From NCBI RefSeq assembly GCF_001638985.1, contig NW_017265151.1, forward strand, positions 124,001 through 188,000: DNA of 64,000 nt, given 5' to 3'. Each line of letters opens with the position of its first letter. Positions within the stretch are counted from its first letter, which is position 1. This stretch comes from Phycomyces blakesleeanus NRRL 1555(-) (Eukaryota; Mucoromycota; Mucoromycetes; Mucorales; Phycomycetaceae). Below are positions 47,784 to 61,216 of the stretch, one piece after another. Under the pieces are notes generated by a model. It saw only the letters and a list, made by a program, of their open reading frames with translations, did no database searches and was not told where the DNA came from. The position numbers were made by a program, and so were the translations under genes.

Positions 47784-48162
47784 ATAATTTTATTCGATAT
47801 GTTTATTACATATATATATACTTTTTTTTTTAAAAAAAAAAGAAAACTATCTCTTACTCTATTATTGCTTGACCAAATCTATATATCAATACTCTATATA
47901 TCTCTACGATGTACATACATGCATTATACATATTTGACACTAAAGACTCCTTATTTTTCTCTCTCTTAACACTTTCTTTTATATATAAATGGCTTATATA
48001 TTAATATCATCATTAATGTTTTAGGTGTTGCTTCTGTTAAATTATTTTATATATTGAATATGTTGGTATAAAGATGTTACAAATATATATATGATAATGA
48101 TTTGAAGTAGATGAGAAAAATAATAGTTATTAATTAATTAGTTAATTGAACTCCAAGGTAAT
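47784..48162. other. Convergent intergenic region (SCAP / zinc transporter)
   Basis: 3' flanks of both genes, AT-rich with an inverted T9/A10 tract (about 47822-47842) that could form a small hairpin. No gene. Confidence 0.55.
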
Positions 48163-50412
48163 TCAACTAGGTCCAAATTGATCAGGACAACAAGCGTTTT
48201 CTGAACATGAAGCGTCGATACATTTCAATAGACATGTTTGATCGTACGAGCCCTATAATTGTGTGAATCTCTCTCTCTCTTTTTTTATTTTCTTTTTAGG
48301 CTGTTTTTATTTGTATTCTCTGATAATTATAAAGTATGGCTTGTTCTCTTACCTCGGAAGAATGCATGGCTCGTTCCTGATTAGACCGTATATCTGGCTC
48401 ACCAATATTGCCTTCAAGGCTCCAATCTCCAGAATCGGATTCAGTATTTTCCCCATTCTCGGGAAGTTTAGGATCTTTAATCAACAGTACGCTTATTTCT
48501 CTTTCCATTGAAGCTTTGGGTCTTGTGTCAGTAAATTCTGGTTGAATTGTGGCTGAATGTACACCATGTCCATGCAGTATTTTGCGCATGTGTGCTGCAG
48601 TTTCCATGTAATTAGATCTTGATGCAAGCAAAACGTGAACAGAAGCAATCAATTTTGTATCCGATAGTTGCCAAATATGCAGCTCATGTACAGATAAAAT
48701 CCCATCAATCTACATCAATTTGATTTGTATATATGATTGATTTAATTGACCAACAATAAAAATAAATCAATTAAGAATTTGCATAGTGTTTCTTGTGATG
48801 AACACCTTTTTCTTTATTTCTTTCTTTCTTTTTTATATCCTACCTGTAATAATTCAAGGCGTACATCGTCTAGACGCACGGTACTCGGGACACCTTGTAG
48901 CAAAATGGCTGAAGTTTGACGTACTGCACAAAAATAAGAATAGGAATACACATTGTAAATACAAGAAATAAAAAGGTGTAAGAATCATAAAATCATCTTT
49001 CTTTACCTAATGGTACGGCTGAAATAAAGATGATGATTGAAATGATCAGACTGGTAATTTATAAACAAAAAGCAAATGAATTTTGTAGCGATTATACTTT
49101 GACTTTTGTGCGTTTGTTCTCTTTATATATATATGTGTGTTTTTTTAAATGCATTTTTTTTGGGGGGTGATCTGTACCTCACAATAGGATCAAGGTAAAA
49201 ACGCCACTCAAATGGGGTTAGCCAAATAAAGAGAGCTGTGATAATAACACCAACGTTGCCTAGTGCATCCCCCAAGACATGTAAGAAGATCTAAAGATGT
49301 GCGTATGCGTATACATATTCAAGAATTGGCTTTACTTTCTTATGACCTTTGTAAATTAAGATGACTTACTCCTTTCATATTAAGATGTCCTCCATGCTCA
49401 TGGTTATGGTGATGCTGCAGGGAATCGTTCGGATTTGCTTCTAAGCTACTTTCATGTTTTGGATTTTCATGGCTGTGTTTGTGCTGAGTATTTTCAAGGG
49501 TGTATTGTGCATCTTCTTGACCATGGTTGTGGCTGTTGCTGTGGCCGTGGTCGTGGTTGTGGCCATGATTATGCCCATGACTATGACTATGACTATGCCC
49601 ATGACCATGACCATGCTCTAAATTAGATTTGGTGAATATCTTAATTCCTCTAGTTTTTTGACTCTTTCAATTGCTTCTTTTTAATTGTGATCCCCTTGTA
49701 CATCCCCTTTTAATATTTTTCTTTTCGGAAAAAAAAACTTCTAAAGAAATATATATTAATATGTGCATAACATACCATGGAATAGAAAGAGACCCAAGAG
49801 ATTGCCGGCCAATCCTGCACATCCTGTGATTAATACCATGACTGGATTTGTTACTGGCTCAGGGTGTACAAAACGTTCAATGGCATCAATCACAATAGTA
49901 AAGCAAAGAGCTATCAAAAAGACACCGTTGATGAGTGCACCGAGGATCTCAGCTCGCTGCCATCCGTAAGAGTATTTAGAATCCCACTGGGTTTTTAAGG
50001 CTATCTATTTTTACAATATAAGAAAAAAAGAATAATCAGACAATAATATTAAAATGCTTGATGCACGCTATGATATATATATATATACATATATACATGA
50101 AAGCTATAATCAAGTATTATGTGTATGTGTACAGATATGCTTATATTCATGTTCTTGTTCTTGTTCTTGTTCTTACTTTGACTGCCCACAAAGCAACTCC
50201 CATAGCCAGCATATCGTTCAACATATGAAATGAATCAGCTACCTAATAATCATAATGTTAACAATTGTCAGAGAAATATTATCCATTAAGGATTTTGTGT
50301 GACAAACCAATGCAAGTGATTTGACATAATATCCAATGACGATCTCGACTAGAAAGAAGCCAGTTGTAATAAATAGCATCAGAGTGATGCGAGTTTGTCT
50401 ACTCAGACCCAT
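48163..50412 (-). CDS. Zinc cation-diffusion-facilitator transporter (ZRC1/COT1-type)
   Basis: Vacuole- or endomembrane-type Zn2+/H+ antiporter giving zinc storage and resistance. Nine exons: 50412-50308, 50242-50177, 50004-49776, 49617-49370, 49290-49178, 49050-49007, 48923-48844, 48709-48353, 48252-48163; 443 aa. Zn sites: TM2 DSFHMLND and TM5 HVLGDALGN (both HxxxD). Between TM4 and TM5 is a long His-rich loop (about residues 134-215) with alternating His-Gly/Ser/Asn, a ZRC1/COT1 hallmark. C-terminal cytosolic domain: LLQIDGILSVHELHIWQLSD. The last exon, identified by a TTATAG acceptor and matching phase, encodes GSYDQTCLLKCIDASCSENA then CCPDQ and stop, a Cys-rich tail also seen in fungal relatives. 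All introns are GT-AG. Length is typical of the family. Confidence 0.92.
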
Positions 50413-50439
50413 TGAAATTTACGTATAAAGATATAAGAA

Positions 50440-50496
<57 letters not shown>
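50440..50496. repeat. TA-TG compound microsatellite
   Basis: TA run followed by about 19 TG units, just upstream of the zinc transporter start codon (minus strand), so in its promoter or 5' UTR. Confidence 0.9.
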
Positions 50497-50497
<1 letters not shown>

Positions 50498-52371
50498 AAA
50501 TAAGGTACAATAATAAGAGAGACAAAAAGATAAGGGAAAAAGAGAGGAAAAGAGAGGAAAAGAAAAGAAATAAAATAGAAAATTTCCAATTAAAATATAT
50601 ATACATGTATTCAATGCTATAATTCTTATTCTTATTATTTTGGGACATGTTTATATTTATTTTACTAGACTCGTAAAATATAGTGTATGCGTGCATTTAT
50701 GTATTTATACGGAGCCAGTGAACAAGTTTAGTGAAAGGGGTATAAGGGGGAGTATGCTTATACAAGGCTTGCGGCTTGGTAACGGTTGTACACACAAATT
50801 AATGTATTAGATCAATAGCTGAAATAAAAGAAAATAGTAATATATGTATTTAAGAAAAGATGAAAAGCTGTATAAGACAGTCAGTTTGAGCAAGTTCATA
50901 TGCTACCTGTACTTCTCTACTAGACCATTATCAATATTGAAAATGAAGGGAAGGACATAGAAGCTAGTGTATTATAATGAGGTTTAGCCACACTATTTAT
51001 TGACCCTAGCCCTACCAAATTTATCTTGTTTGGATTATGTATGTATATATATAAATGATAATATTTGTATTATTCAAAGCCTTTGATTTCACAAAAGCCA
51101 AGGCAAATGAAACATTTGATGTATAAAAATAATATATACATATATGTTCTAAAGATACAACAGTAGAATTATGCCATCATATTGTCCATCAAAGCACAAC
51201 TTCTTTACGACACGATCGTACATACAGACATAAAGAATTCTAAAAATTGCAGTTAAATACAATCTCATGTACAAATATGGAAATGTGACAATAGAAATAT
51301 TTCCAGTTGAATTTTTATAAATAGTTGGATGTGTTTGTTTGAATTCCAGACATCAGGTACCAAAAAAAAAGAAGCTCATCTTTTCTCATGTCCCTATAAA
51401 CATCTTTTGAATTAAAGACACTGTTCCCTTATTAAATAGAGCAAAGTGTAGACTTTAATTCAAGGGCTTATCTAAATGCGCAGAAAATATTATCTATTAA
51501 ATAAATATTTAACTTGTATATCTGTAAACCCAACGAATAAAAGCATTAAAATATCCAATAGACACCTCAGTAGATATCATTAACCTTTGAGATATTCTAC
51601 TTTAACCAGTCACTTTTTTTTTTAGAAAAAAAAAACTGACAGGGAGAAGATCAGTGAGAATCAGATAACTAATACCGAAGATCCCCGCATAAAGTCACCA
51701 TTCATTTTTGCAACCACATTCTATTTGTATTGAAGAATTAGAAATACTTGTCAACGATATCAGATCCTTGTACTCACAATAGCCTTACCCCGGGTAATCA
51801 GATGCGTTTGCACCTCCTCAGCCTCTCTATTTACACCTTCTATATCTTACCTACTTGATCTTATTGTTCCTGACTTGCTATTTATTGACTCACATATACT
51901 ACCGCCACTTGCCTTCCTGACATTCTATTATTTATTTATTTTCTTAAAAAAGAAATGTCTACCATTATTTACTATTACTACCAATAATTTAGTATGATTT
52001 ATTTATGTAGAAAGTAACAATGATAGCAAAAAGCAAAAAAGAATCCGTCTTCGCCGAACTATACAGTGGACCAGGACATCTATACGCCATTATGTCTCTG
52101 GCTTGATAATCTGATATAAACTTTGTACTACTTGATTCTTAAATAAAATAAAAATAAAAGTCCTTCACTGGGAGAAATCTGGGAATTTATAAAGTAATCT
52201 GTCCGACATTTTTTTTTTCCAAATAATTATAAAAAGAAAAGGATCAGATAAGAAGAGCCGATTTTTTTTTAAAAATATTTAATACGGTCTTTCTTCACCT
52301 CTTTACTTTTATACATACACCTTTTTTTTTATACTTATTCACCCATAATTCTCGCATCTACTATTATCAAA
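50497..52371. other. 1.9-kb divergent intergenic region
   Basis: Lies between the zinc transporter (-) and the AIF-like gene (+). No ORF with coding character. Holds promoters for both, several A/T tracts (for example a T-then-A palindrome at about 51616-51637) and T-rich leader sequence before 52372. Confidence 0.5.
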
Positions 52372-53903
52372 ATGGTTGCTGAAACTATCACAAAGAAGAA
52401 TATCGTTATTATTGGAGGTTCATGCGCAGGTAATAATTTTTTTTTAAAAAAAAATTGTAATACATCTTTTGTTAATATATTTGGGGAATCAAGCTATTGG
52501 TGGTGCATTGGCATGGAAAGTCAACCCTTCTCCTACACATCGTCTGGTTATCATCGAAACAAAATCTCACTTCAACCATGTCTTTGGCTTCCCTCGTGCG
52601 TCTGTCATTGGTGGCTTTGAGCGTGAATTGTTTGTGCCCTATGCCAATCTGTTTGGTGGAGATGATAGCATAGGAAAGGTCATCAATGCCAAGGCTGTAA
52701 AGATCAATGCTAATTCAGTTGAACTTGACCGAGAAGTTACTGGGTTTGGAAAAGAAATTGAATTTGACTATATGATCTATGGTGCTGGTACAACCATTCC
52801 ATCTCCTGGTCGATTGACCTGTGACACCAAGAAGGAAGGCATTAGTATTCTTAAGAACTACCAGAAAATCATCAAGGATTCTAAGCGTCCCATCATTATT
52901 GGTGCTGGTGCAGTTGGACTAGGTAAGTTTAACCATTGGTACCGTATTAAATATATACATAATTTTGGTTTTGATGATATTTTTTTTGGCTTATTTGAAA
53001 TATTCATTTTCTTTTATGTTGTAAAGAATTGGCTGCTGAGATCAAGGAACATTATCCTGAGAAGGAAGTGACTTTGTTGCATTCCCGTGACAGATATCTT
53101 CCTCGTTACAAGATCAGCTTGCACGACATTACCTACAATATTCTCAGAAAGCATGGTGTCCGCCAGATTATAGGTGACCGTGTTATTCTTCCGGCAGGTG
53201 GCTTTCCTCTACAGGTCAAACCCATTACAGTCAAAACCAAGGGCGGAAAAGAGATTGAGGGTGATTTGGCTGTAAGTATAATAAGCTAATTTTTTTAAAG
53301 AAATATATATTCAAATATGATAGTAACATTGCCAATTCTCTGTAGATTATGTGCATTGGTATGACTCCTAACAGTAATTTGATTGCCGAGCTTTCACCCA
53401 AGTCCATCAACCATGAGAATGGTTTTATCAAAGTCAAGAACACCATGCAGCTTGAAGATAGTGCTTATCCTCACATATTCGCGGCAGGGGATGTAATTGA
53501 TCACAAAGATGTCAAGACAGGTCATTTTGCGTGGATGCAAGGCATGGCAGCCTACGACAACATCCGTAAACTTACAGAAGGAATGCCTTATGAGAAGTTA
53601 GAGCCTTATGTCAGCAAGGATGTTGCATTAATCAAGTTGATTCTTGGAGATGTAAGTTACTTTGACAAATCCTTGCTTATATATACATACACATATATTG
53701 ATCCTAATCACTAATAATATTCATACACACATGTTTTTTTTTGGAATATACAGAAAGAGGCGTCAATGCAGACAAATGTATTTGGACCCTTGATTACTGT
53801 GGGCTCATGGATCGCAGGTCGCTCCATTCCTCGCAATGTATATGCCTCTGCAGCCTGGGGCTGGGTCGATACTCCTTTGGATGATGAACATTCTGACCAA
53901 TGA
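52372..53903 (+). CDS. AIF/FSP1-like pyridine-nucleotide-disulfide oxidoreductase
   Basis: FAD flavoprotein of the AIF/AMID (AIFM2/FSP1) group, related to type II NADH dehydrogenases; probably an NAD(P)H-quinone or other electron-transfer enzyme. Five exons: 52372-52429, 52494-52922, 53027-53271, 53346-53651, 53754-53903; 395 aa. The N-terminal FAD Rossmann motif, made by splicing exons 1 and 2, reads NIVIIGGSCAGAIGGALAW. The NAD site is RPIIIGAGAVGLELAAEI (split by intron 2), and the second FAD motif is HIFAAGDVIDHKD. An intermediate YMIYGAGTT is also typical. The C-terminus ends in a hydrophobic/aromatic stretch (PLITVGSWIAGRSIPRNVY, AAWGWV) rather than a clear membrane anchor. No N-terminal mitochondrial presequence is visible. 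Animal FSP1 reduces ubiquinone; whether this protein does is inference. Confidence 0.85.
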
Positions 53904-55896
53904 TTACTTTGTTCATAGCCTTTATATTTCTTATTCTTTTATCTGCCTACTTTTCCTATATTCCCTCTAGCCATTCTTGTTAATCTTGTTTTCTTCTTAT
54001 TTGCTCTTTTCTTTATATATACTACGATATTTAAAATAAACTAAAGGACATATATATATATAAAATGAATATGATTCTTATATTGCACTTTATGTAATAT
54101 GTACATTTTAGCTTTATTAATGCTTGATTGGGAGCTCTATAAAACTTACTTTATTTAGCATATTAAAGACCCTAATAAATACAAATGAACGTATTTCTAA
54201 ACAAAGTTTAGTAGCCACTCCAGCTTACTATCACTGTTACGATTACAATTACCAACATCATTACCATTACCATTACCATTACCATTATCATGGATGATAT
54301 GTGGGTCTCTAGTCCAAGCCTTTTAGACCAGTACATAAGCCTAGAAGTCATACCAATTTCAACTTAATAACTGGGTATCAAATCAAATGGCCTCTATCTC
54401 TTTATTTCTTGACCTATTAGGTTAGGAGTTACATATTTGGTGTCGGATGCAACTTCGGATGCTTAGGCTTTACATAGATACATATTTATCTATTTTCTTT
54501 GTGTGTGTCTGTGTGTATATGTTTGTATTTTTCTATATCCGAAAGGGGAAACATGGCCTATCATTTACAAAGCCTAGAGATATTTTGATTATTATTTTTA
54601 AAAAAAAATAGTAAAATACAGGGCTTATTTATTCCTTTTTTGAACAAAATAAAGAAGCCCCAGCTTACCATTGTCCACATGGATGATCGATTGGTTTTTT
54701 TTTTTTTTGTTTTTATCTTTAAGAGGCTTAAATATGAATTGATATGGAAATAAACCTTTCAAAATCAGGTGCTTGTTATTTATGTCTTTAATTTTAAAAG
54801 ACAAACAAAAAAAAGGAAGGGCAGAGAAGGGGGTCGATCACTTAGTTTTTTTTTTGAAGTGCTGACAATCAACATGTTTAAAGGGCCTGTTTGTCATTTC
54901 TACATCATTGTTTTTTTTATTTTATTAATATTTATATTTATATCTTTATTTATTCGAGATCTTTCCTAAGTTTGGAACAAATAAAGATCGCCATGGTTAC
55001 TAATACATATTACTAAAATAAATAAATAAATTCTACTTCTTTTATATGTGTATGTATGTATTTCATCATATACAATATATTAACAGCAATGAAAAATCTT
55101 GCCGCCATATCATAATTTTCTTGGGTGCTATACCAGACAGAAAGCTCCTTTGTATTAGCTAAAAAGCCACATGACGTTGAGACAATATCCTAACCTTGCT
55201 TGGACTCCACAGCTCGTCGTGGGAAATGGGCTTAGGGAGGTTGATTGAGATACACATACTGCTTATACATGCAATCTTTTGTCTATAGAATTGACAAGCT
55301 ATTATCTTGTTACATCTATAAATTCTTCTTTGCAAATAAAAAAGTGTATACTACTTATAGTTACAGTAGTATATACAATGATATATATGTATATATATAT
55401 GTATGTATATATTGGTACCAAACAACGTTAATAGAATATAAAAGTCTCATGATAATGTAGCTATGTATCTATCGGTGTGTGTGTGTATATGGAATATGAA
55501 TATAAAAATACAATTGATGAAGGTAGAGGCGTTTGGTGACATTTAGAGGCTTGTTTAGGATGCCGCCTTTATTTTTAGACTATATGGTGCTTCGGTTAGA
55601 AAAATGGCAAATGACAGGAATAAGCCGTAAATTGTGGTGAGAGGTACGATAATTTCTACAATCTTATTTCAAGGTCACGTACACTTTAAACAAGGTTGCC
55701 AAGCAACAAAGCTGAAACTTGAGCGGAGAGAACATGACGAAAATAATACAAAAAAATAACCAAAATAATACAAAATACAAAAAAAACTTGTGTTTTTGAT
55801 TTTTAATTTTTTTTTAGTATAAAAGAACCTTTTGTTACCGCTTCTTTCTTTTCATTATTCACTCAAACTATCAACAACACCAACACAATAATAATC
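53904..55896. other. 2-kb AT-rich intergenic region
   Basis: No gene supported. Contains an ATTACC hexanucleotide repeat (about 54259-54288), TG/TA microsatellites, and the promoter of the secreted-protein gene at its right end. Plus-strand frames at 54769-54969 and 55245-55460 lack ATG starts or motifs. Confidence 0.5.
55818..55824 (+). promoter_or_regulatory. Candidate TATA box of secreted-protein gene
   Basis: TATAAAA 73 nt upstream of the ATG, followed by a CT-rich and then CA-rich leader, a common arrangement for strongly expressed fungal genes. Confidence 0.5.
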
Positions 55897-56553
55897 ATGT
55901 TCAAGTTTATTGTCGTCGCCCTCTTCTCTCTTCTCTCTCTTGCTTCGGCAATCGTTTGGAATGCCCCAATGTATGGCTTATTGCTTGGTCAATTATTCAG
56001 TACCTAATCTTTGTGTCTGTTTGTCATTAGCACCTCTCCTTCCTCTGGAACAAAATGGAGAGCCGGAGGAACCTACACAGTCAAATGGTAAATAGAGAGA
56101 AATAACAAACAAAACAAAAAAAGACACACGACATTTAACAATTGCCCCTTTAGGAAACCCACTGTCGCAGGAATGCAAATCCCAGAAGGTGTCACGTAAG
56201 TCACAAACAAAAGGCACACAAAGAGATATATCATCAGGACCACTTGTACGAGTTGATAGCTTATCATACACACATACATATTTATAGTGGTTCTATCATG
56301 CTTGGATATCTCATCGGCAATGACTACAACGAGCACTTGAGTAAGTTATTGTCTGTGTTTGTGAATAATCATCATATATACTCATTCGACATCAATAGAC
56401 TGGAATCTTGGCTCTGGATTCGCTCTCAACAAGGGTGCATATACCATCACTCTTCCCTCTAACCTTGAACCCAGAACAACATACATTATCGTACTTATGG
56501 GTGACTCTGGAAATGCTTCCAAGAAGTTTACCATTCAATCTTCCAAGAGCTAA
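55897..56553 (+). CDS. Small secreted KRE9/Knh1-type (Ser-Thr-rich GPI-anchored family) domain protein
   Basis: Probably extracellular or wall-associated; family members are linked to beta-1,6-glucan or wall assembly, but the biochemical role is unknown. Five exons: 55897-55970, 56031-56087, 56154-56195, 56288-56340, 56399-56553; 126 aa. Residues 1-18 are a clear signal peptide (MFKFIVVALFSLLSLASA). The mature part reads NAPITSPSSGTKWRAGGTYT, then VKW and later WNLGSGFALNKGAYTITLPS and TTYIIVLMGDSGNASKKFTI, matching the domain pattern (I.SP..GT.W.AG.tytV.W ... Y.i.v.gdSGn.S..F.I). The protein stops right after the domain, with no Ser/Thr tail and no GPI-anchor signal, so it is likely freely secreted. 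The four introns are phase-consistent. A TATA box and pyrimidine-rich leader suggest strong expression. Confidence 0.8.
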
Positions 56554-56842
56554 GAAAGCTGATCTAGGAATATCGTTTTAAATCTACAAACTTTCTTTAT
56601 CCCAGGATCCAAAAAAAAAAACTCCTTTGTACACTTTATATCTCATATACATATACTTATACATATCTACTATCTTAATTTTACTTTTACCTTTACTTCT
56701 ATTTCTACTTGTCTTTTTTTTCCTGATCATTTTTAATGGGATGTGTATTAAATAAATAAAAAATTAAATCAAAATAAAAAAAATCAAAGCCAAATATACT
56801 ATTGCTCTTTACTTCTTCTTCTTATATATCGAATCATCTTGT

Positions 56843-57776
56843 TTACTCGTATTTCATACCATGACGAACTTCCTTTCCATGCTGAACAAGTTTGTTCATC
56901 GAAGCAACCCCAAATATAAAGGAACTGGCAGTCCACTTGGCAATGTTGATTGGGCTGTACCATTTACGTCGAATACAAGTCACCATAGTAGCAAAACTCT
57001 CAAATACGTGAACTAGTACCGTAGTGCGCCAAATGTTATCAATCATTTTTGGGCCAAGGTAGTTTCGGAACTGTATGAGGGCTTGAGGAAAATGCTGGCG
57101 AATATAGGTATCGGGAGCATAACGATACAAGAACAATAAACCCAGACCGGCTGCAATCATCATTTGCCAAAAAGGATCTGCATTATAAAATACATCCAAC
57201 GGAGCGGCGGGTTCTTCAGGTGTGTACATGTTTGTAGCCTGAGCATACATAGCTTTGGCAATAGCATTTAAAGGTGGAGGACCTGATAATGAACTAGGCT
57301 ATAATGTAAAGAAAAGAAGGGGAAAATTCAAATGGGTTTGATTCATGTCAATACAACCCAAAAAAAAACTAAATTTAATTCTCATTTATGCTTATTTCTC
57401 TATAACAGTAGGAATATTTACCAAGCCTAATGCTGACTCAGCTTCTTTGGCCATAGATTCCAACACAGGGCGAATCTCTTCTCGGCGTGTCAAGAGATGA
57501 GGAAAGGGAATGACAGACTCTCCCCTTGTTCCATCACCCAGAATGTATTCAACAGTGAATGTACGGGAGTTAAGACTCTTGAATGTGGCCGACACGGCAC
57601 TGTCCTGTCTACCAAAATAACGCACATAAGCCAGGTTGGTGGCTAGCATGTAAAGCAAAACAGTTGAGTAATATTTCGACTTTAAATATATACGTATATA
57701 TATATACATTACCTGAATGAACGCTCATGTAAGCTGAGATGGGTGCACTGTGAGGAGCAATGAGATCAGGCGCCAT
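56843..57776 (-). CDS. DUF2470/DUF4499-like membrane protein
   Basis: Function unknown. Three exons, 57776-57713, 57642-57422, 57298-56843; 246 aa. The N-terminal half (ISAYMSVHSATNLAYVRYFG, then ATFKSLNSRTFTVEY, VIPFPHLLTRREEIRPVL and SMAKEA) matches the DUF2470 pattern, a fold related to heme- and flavin-binding split-barrel C-terminal domains. The His normally found in the HMN.DH segment is partly replaced (YMSVHS). The C-terminal half has hydrophobic stretches (WQMMIAAGLGLLFLYRYAP, TTVLVHVFESFATMVTCI, IAKWTASSFIFGVASM) like the DUF4499 membrane domain. The first intron removes a TATATA-rich segment; without splicing the frame gives MYIYIRIYL-type nonsense. The C-terminus ends with basic residues. 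Neighbours are convergent with the secreted-protein gene (about 290 nt between stops). Confidence 0.75.
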
Positions 57777-59948
57777 GATGAAGTGTATTGAGGATAAAAC
57801 AGAAAAGTGTATAGAATAAGTTTGTGCTTCATATCATTCTTTTTTTAAAAAAAACGAGAGTGACCAACTGAGTCTTAACCAGTCTTATCCGAATACACCT
57901 TTGATAGCTCTTTTTGCTTTTTTTTTTGTATTGAAGCACTCAAATTTTTGCCGCTTCGAGTTTTGGCCTATCAGACTCCCAGAAACATAGTTACTCTGTA
58001 CGACTCTCTCTTTCTCTCTCTTTGAATTTTCTCTATATCTTTATGTGAATAATCAGGCAGAATAAGGATGATAAAGAAGAAGACGCTTAATATATAGCAT
58101 AGTTGGTGGCCAAACAAAAAATAATGAAAGTAAAATACAATATATTTAAACTTTATTTAAAATATATACATAGTAGATACTTTATCTATGCATGTACATC
58201 TATATTCAATTACGGCTCAAATCAAGATCTCTTACTAACCTTGCAGATAAAGATTATTTTTTTCTTTTTCGAAAAAAAATACTACCTCCTTATTTACACT
58301 GTGGTGCAAATAAACATCGAGTAACACAACTTCGACTTTGTACCCTTAATACACTCTCTTATATTCAATTATAGTGGTCAAGCTTGGATACCACCAGGAC
58401 ACACACACTTTCCCCGCATATCCTTTGAATTTTACTTATTCCATTACTTGGACGTGAGAAATATTCTTTATCTTGAAGTACTCTATCGCAGCAAATCACT
58501 TTCTTGTGATCTTTATAATACACAGCCAATACCGTAAATAATTATTTGAACAAAAGTATTCATAGAAACAGTTGCTGTGTATATGCCTAGTTCACACAAT
58601 ATCATTGTTGAGAATGAATGAGTAACTATTACATATATCTAAATCCTCTTCTTTAATTTTAATTTACTTTACAAAAGTCAACAAAGCTTAATAGTAACCA
58701 TATTTGATCAAATAAAAGTAATACGTTTCCTTTAACTGTATCTAATAGAGCATAATACAAGTTTAGGGGCTCATATAGAGACTTGACCCTAAACAAAAGT
58801 AGTTTGGCTGATATTTAGGCTACATAGTAACTCCTGAATTCCATTTGTACTGACTATAATGTAGTGAGATATAGAATGCATTAAATTATTTTGAACTGTA
58901 TTTTCTTTTCTCTCTTCTTGACACAATATGTATCTTAAAGATCTTGTGCTTTTATATTTTTGCTACATTTACAGTACCATCATGCAAATTGCTTTCGTCT
59001 AGAGAAAAAAAGGTTAAGAATTGTCTAGATTTCTTTCAAAAAGTGTCTAAATATTAAATATAATTAATCTCAATCTCAAGTAAAAGACACTATTAAAAAA
59101 AACTGTAGACCAATACCCTAATGTTCTTGCTGCCAAATAAGCTATATCCTAGACTTCAAGTCGAATAAACAATATTTTCAACTAATTCTTTCTTTTTTTT
59201 TTTCGTTTCATACTTTGGTTAAATCGACAGGCTTCTTAATCTTCGTTTTCTTTTATGCAAACACTACAAGTCAGACCAATAATCAAATTTTATCACGCAA
59301 ACTTCACCTCTTCTCGTATATCAATCGATTGAAAACCAACGAAAGCCTAGAAAAGTAACTTTTGCCTCGACTCTGGTCCATAGCGTAGTCTTGGTAATGA
59401 AAAAAACAAGTTTGTATTTTACGGCTGATATTATGAACCAATGAAGGATACAGTAATGATATTTCTATTTCATAAACATGAATTCAACGTGTGTTTGACC
59501 AATGAATTTGGCATGTTCGAACACTATCCTTTTTGCTAAGCCCTCTCCCTCTCAAAAACGTTCAAGTAAGCCCCAGACTCTTTACTCATATCGCCACTCT
59601 TGAGCGCTAAATGTAACAATGGTATGGTCTTCCAAAGCAATATTGCGACCAGCCTTCATTGTTCTATTATCAATATTATAATAAAGTATTCTAAATATCC
59701 CAACCCATTTTTTTTGTAGGACATGGTATCATTACAGTCTGAGCACCATTTGTTAAGTACTATAATGGTGTCCTCATTCTTGAACTACAATAGCTATAAA
59801 AAAAAGAGGAAAAGTAATACTTAATAAAACTTCAACCCTTAAAACAACCCTTAAAAACCCCAAGATAAAGTTTGAATTTTTTTTAAATTAAAGTCTCTGA
59901 TTTTCAGCATAATATATGGATCAAGTCTTTACATTTTAACATGGCATT

Positions 59949-59949
<1 letters not shown>

Positions 59950-59985
<36 letters not shown>
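59950..59985. repeat. AAT microsatellite
   Basis: About 11 AAT units; complementary to the ATT run at 60184-60227. Confidence 0.9.
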
Positions 59986-59988
<3 letters not shown>

Positions 59989-60182
59989 TGAAGCATGATT
60001 GACACAATTCTGGTATATAATACCAATGAAACGGATTTTCGCATTTTCAGTAAGCCATGAATTGGTGCACCCGGTATTTAATAATGTACAACTTACAGTG
60101 CAGGTGATTTTTTTTTTCAAATTTTGTGTTCGGATATTCCCAGTAGACTTTACACTTGGTGTACTGATTTCTGTAGCTATAA

Positions 60183-60183
<1 letters not shown>

Positions 60184-60227
<44 letters not shown>
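60184..60227. repeat. ATT microsatellite
   Basis: About 14 ATT units; complementary to the AAT run at 59950-59985. Confidence 0.9.
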
Positions 60228-60234
<7 letters not shown>

Positions 60235-61170
60235 CAATATACTTTAGGTCTATTCCTCTTAATAAATCATATATATGGTACTAGTATTTCAAAAGTCAAA
60301 AATAAAAGAAGAAGAAGAAAAAGAATACATAACCACGATTTTAAATAGATACAAGAAGTGCACTGTATCTTTCTTTTCTTTTAATAATAATGCATACGAT
60401 TCTCCACATAATTTACAGTATGGTGACTACATTTTTTTTTTACTTTTTTACCAATGTGAATATTTTTATAATAAGTAGCTTTGTGTTCATGGGTTTTTAT
60501 TGGACAACAGGCCAGGTTTAATAATCGACAAATTTCATTCTTTTTTTTTAAGCGTAATAAATAAATGAACTGAAAAGCATTGTTCTGAGAATGATATGCC
60601 AGAGTTGTTATGGGTGTTAAGAGACAGAATTTTGTTCAAGATTCTAAGCTAGCCGATCAATTTTTTATATGCGTGTGTGGATGTTGTGCGGTAATATGAA
60701 TGAGCGTTGTACTATATAGATATGTATGTATATTTATATAAAAGTGGGGTAGTACGGATCATAGCCACATCACCAGAATGTACACTTCTCCATGCTTTTG
60801 TCCCATGTAATCTAAAATACTCTAATCAGATTATATATCCCTTTTTCTTTTTCTTTTTTACAACCGTCATCACTAAGCACTACTAAGCACTAATACCATC
60901 CTCATTTGAAGATTTAAAGAGAGGCGAATGTCACATGGTAAGCAAAATTATCGATATACTTTGCATTTGGATAATCTGCCCAAATAGAAAAGAAATATTC
61001 CCATCCTTGAATATTCAACGACATGCGTCTATTATTATATTTTGTGTATGATATAGATACTTTGTATTTGGTAAGGAAGAGAAACTATAAGGACTTTAAA
61101 GAGTAAAGGGAAAAGGAAGAAAATAAAGAAAGGTAAAATATCATAGTATGCCATATATATATATATATAT

Positions 61171-61175
61171 GTTTT

Positions 61176-61216
<41 letters not shown>

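Noticed and set aside
59929..60247. Poly-Asn / poly-Leu ORFs on both strands
   Set aside because: Translations of the AAT and ATT microsatellites.
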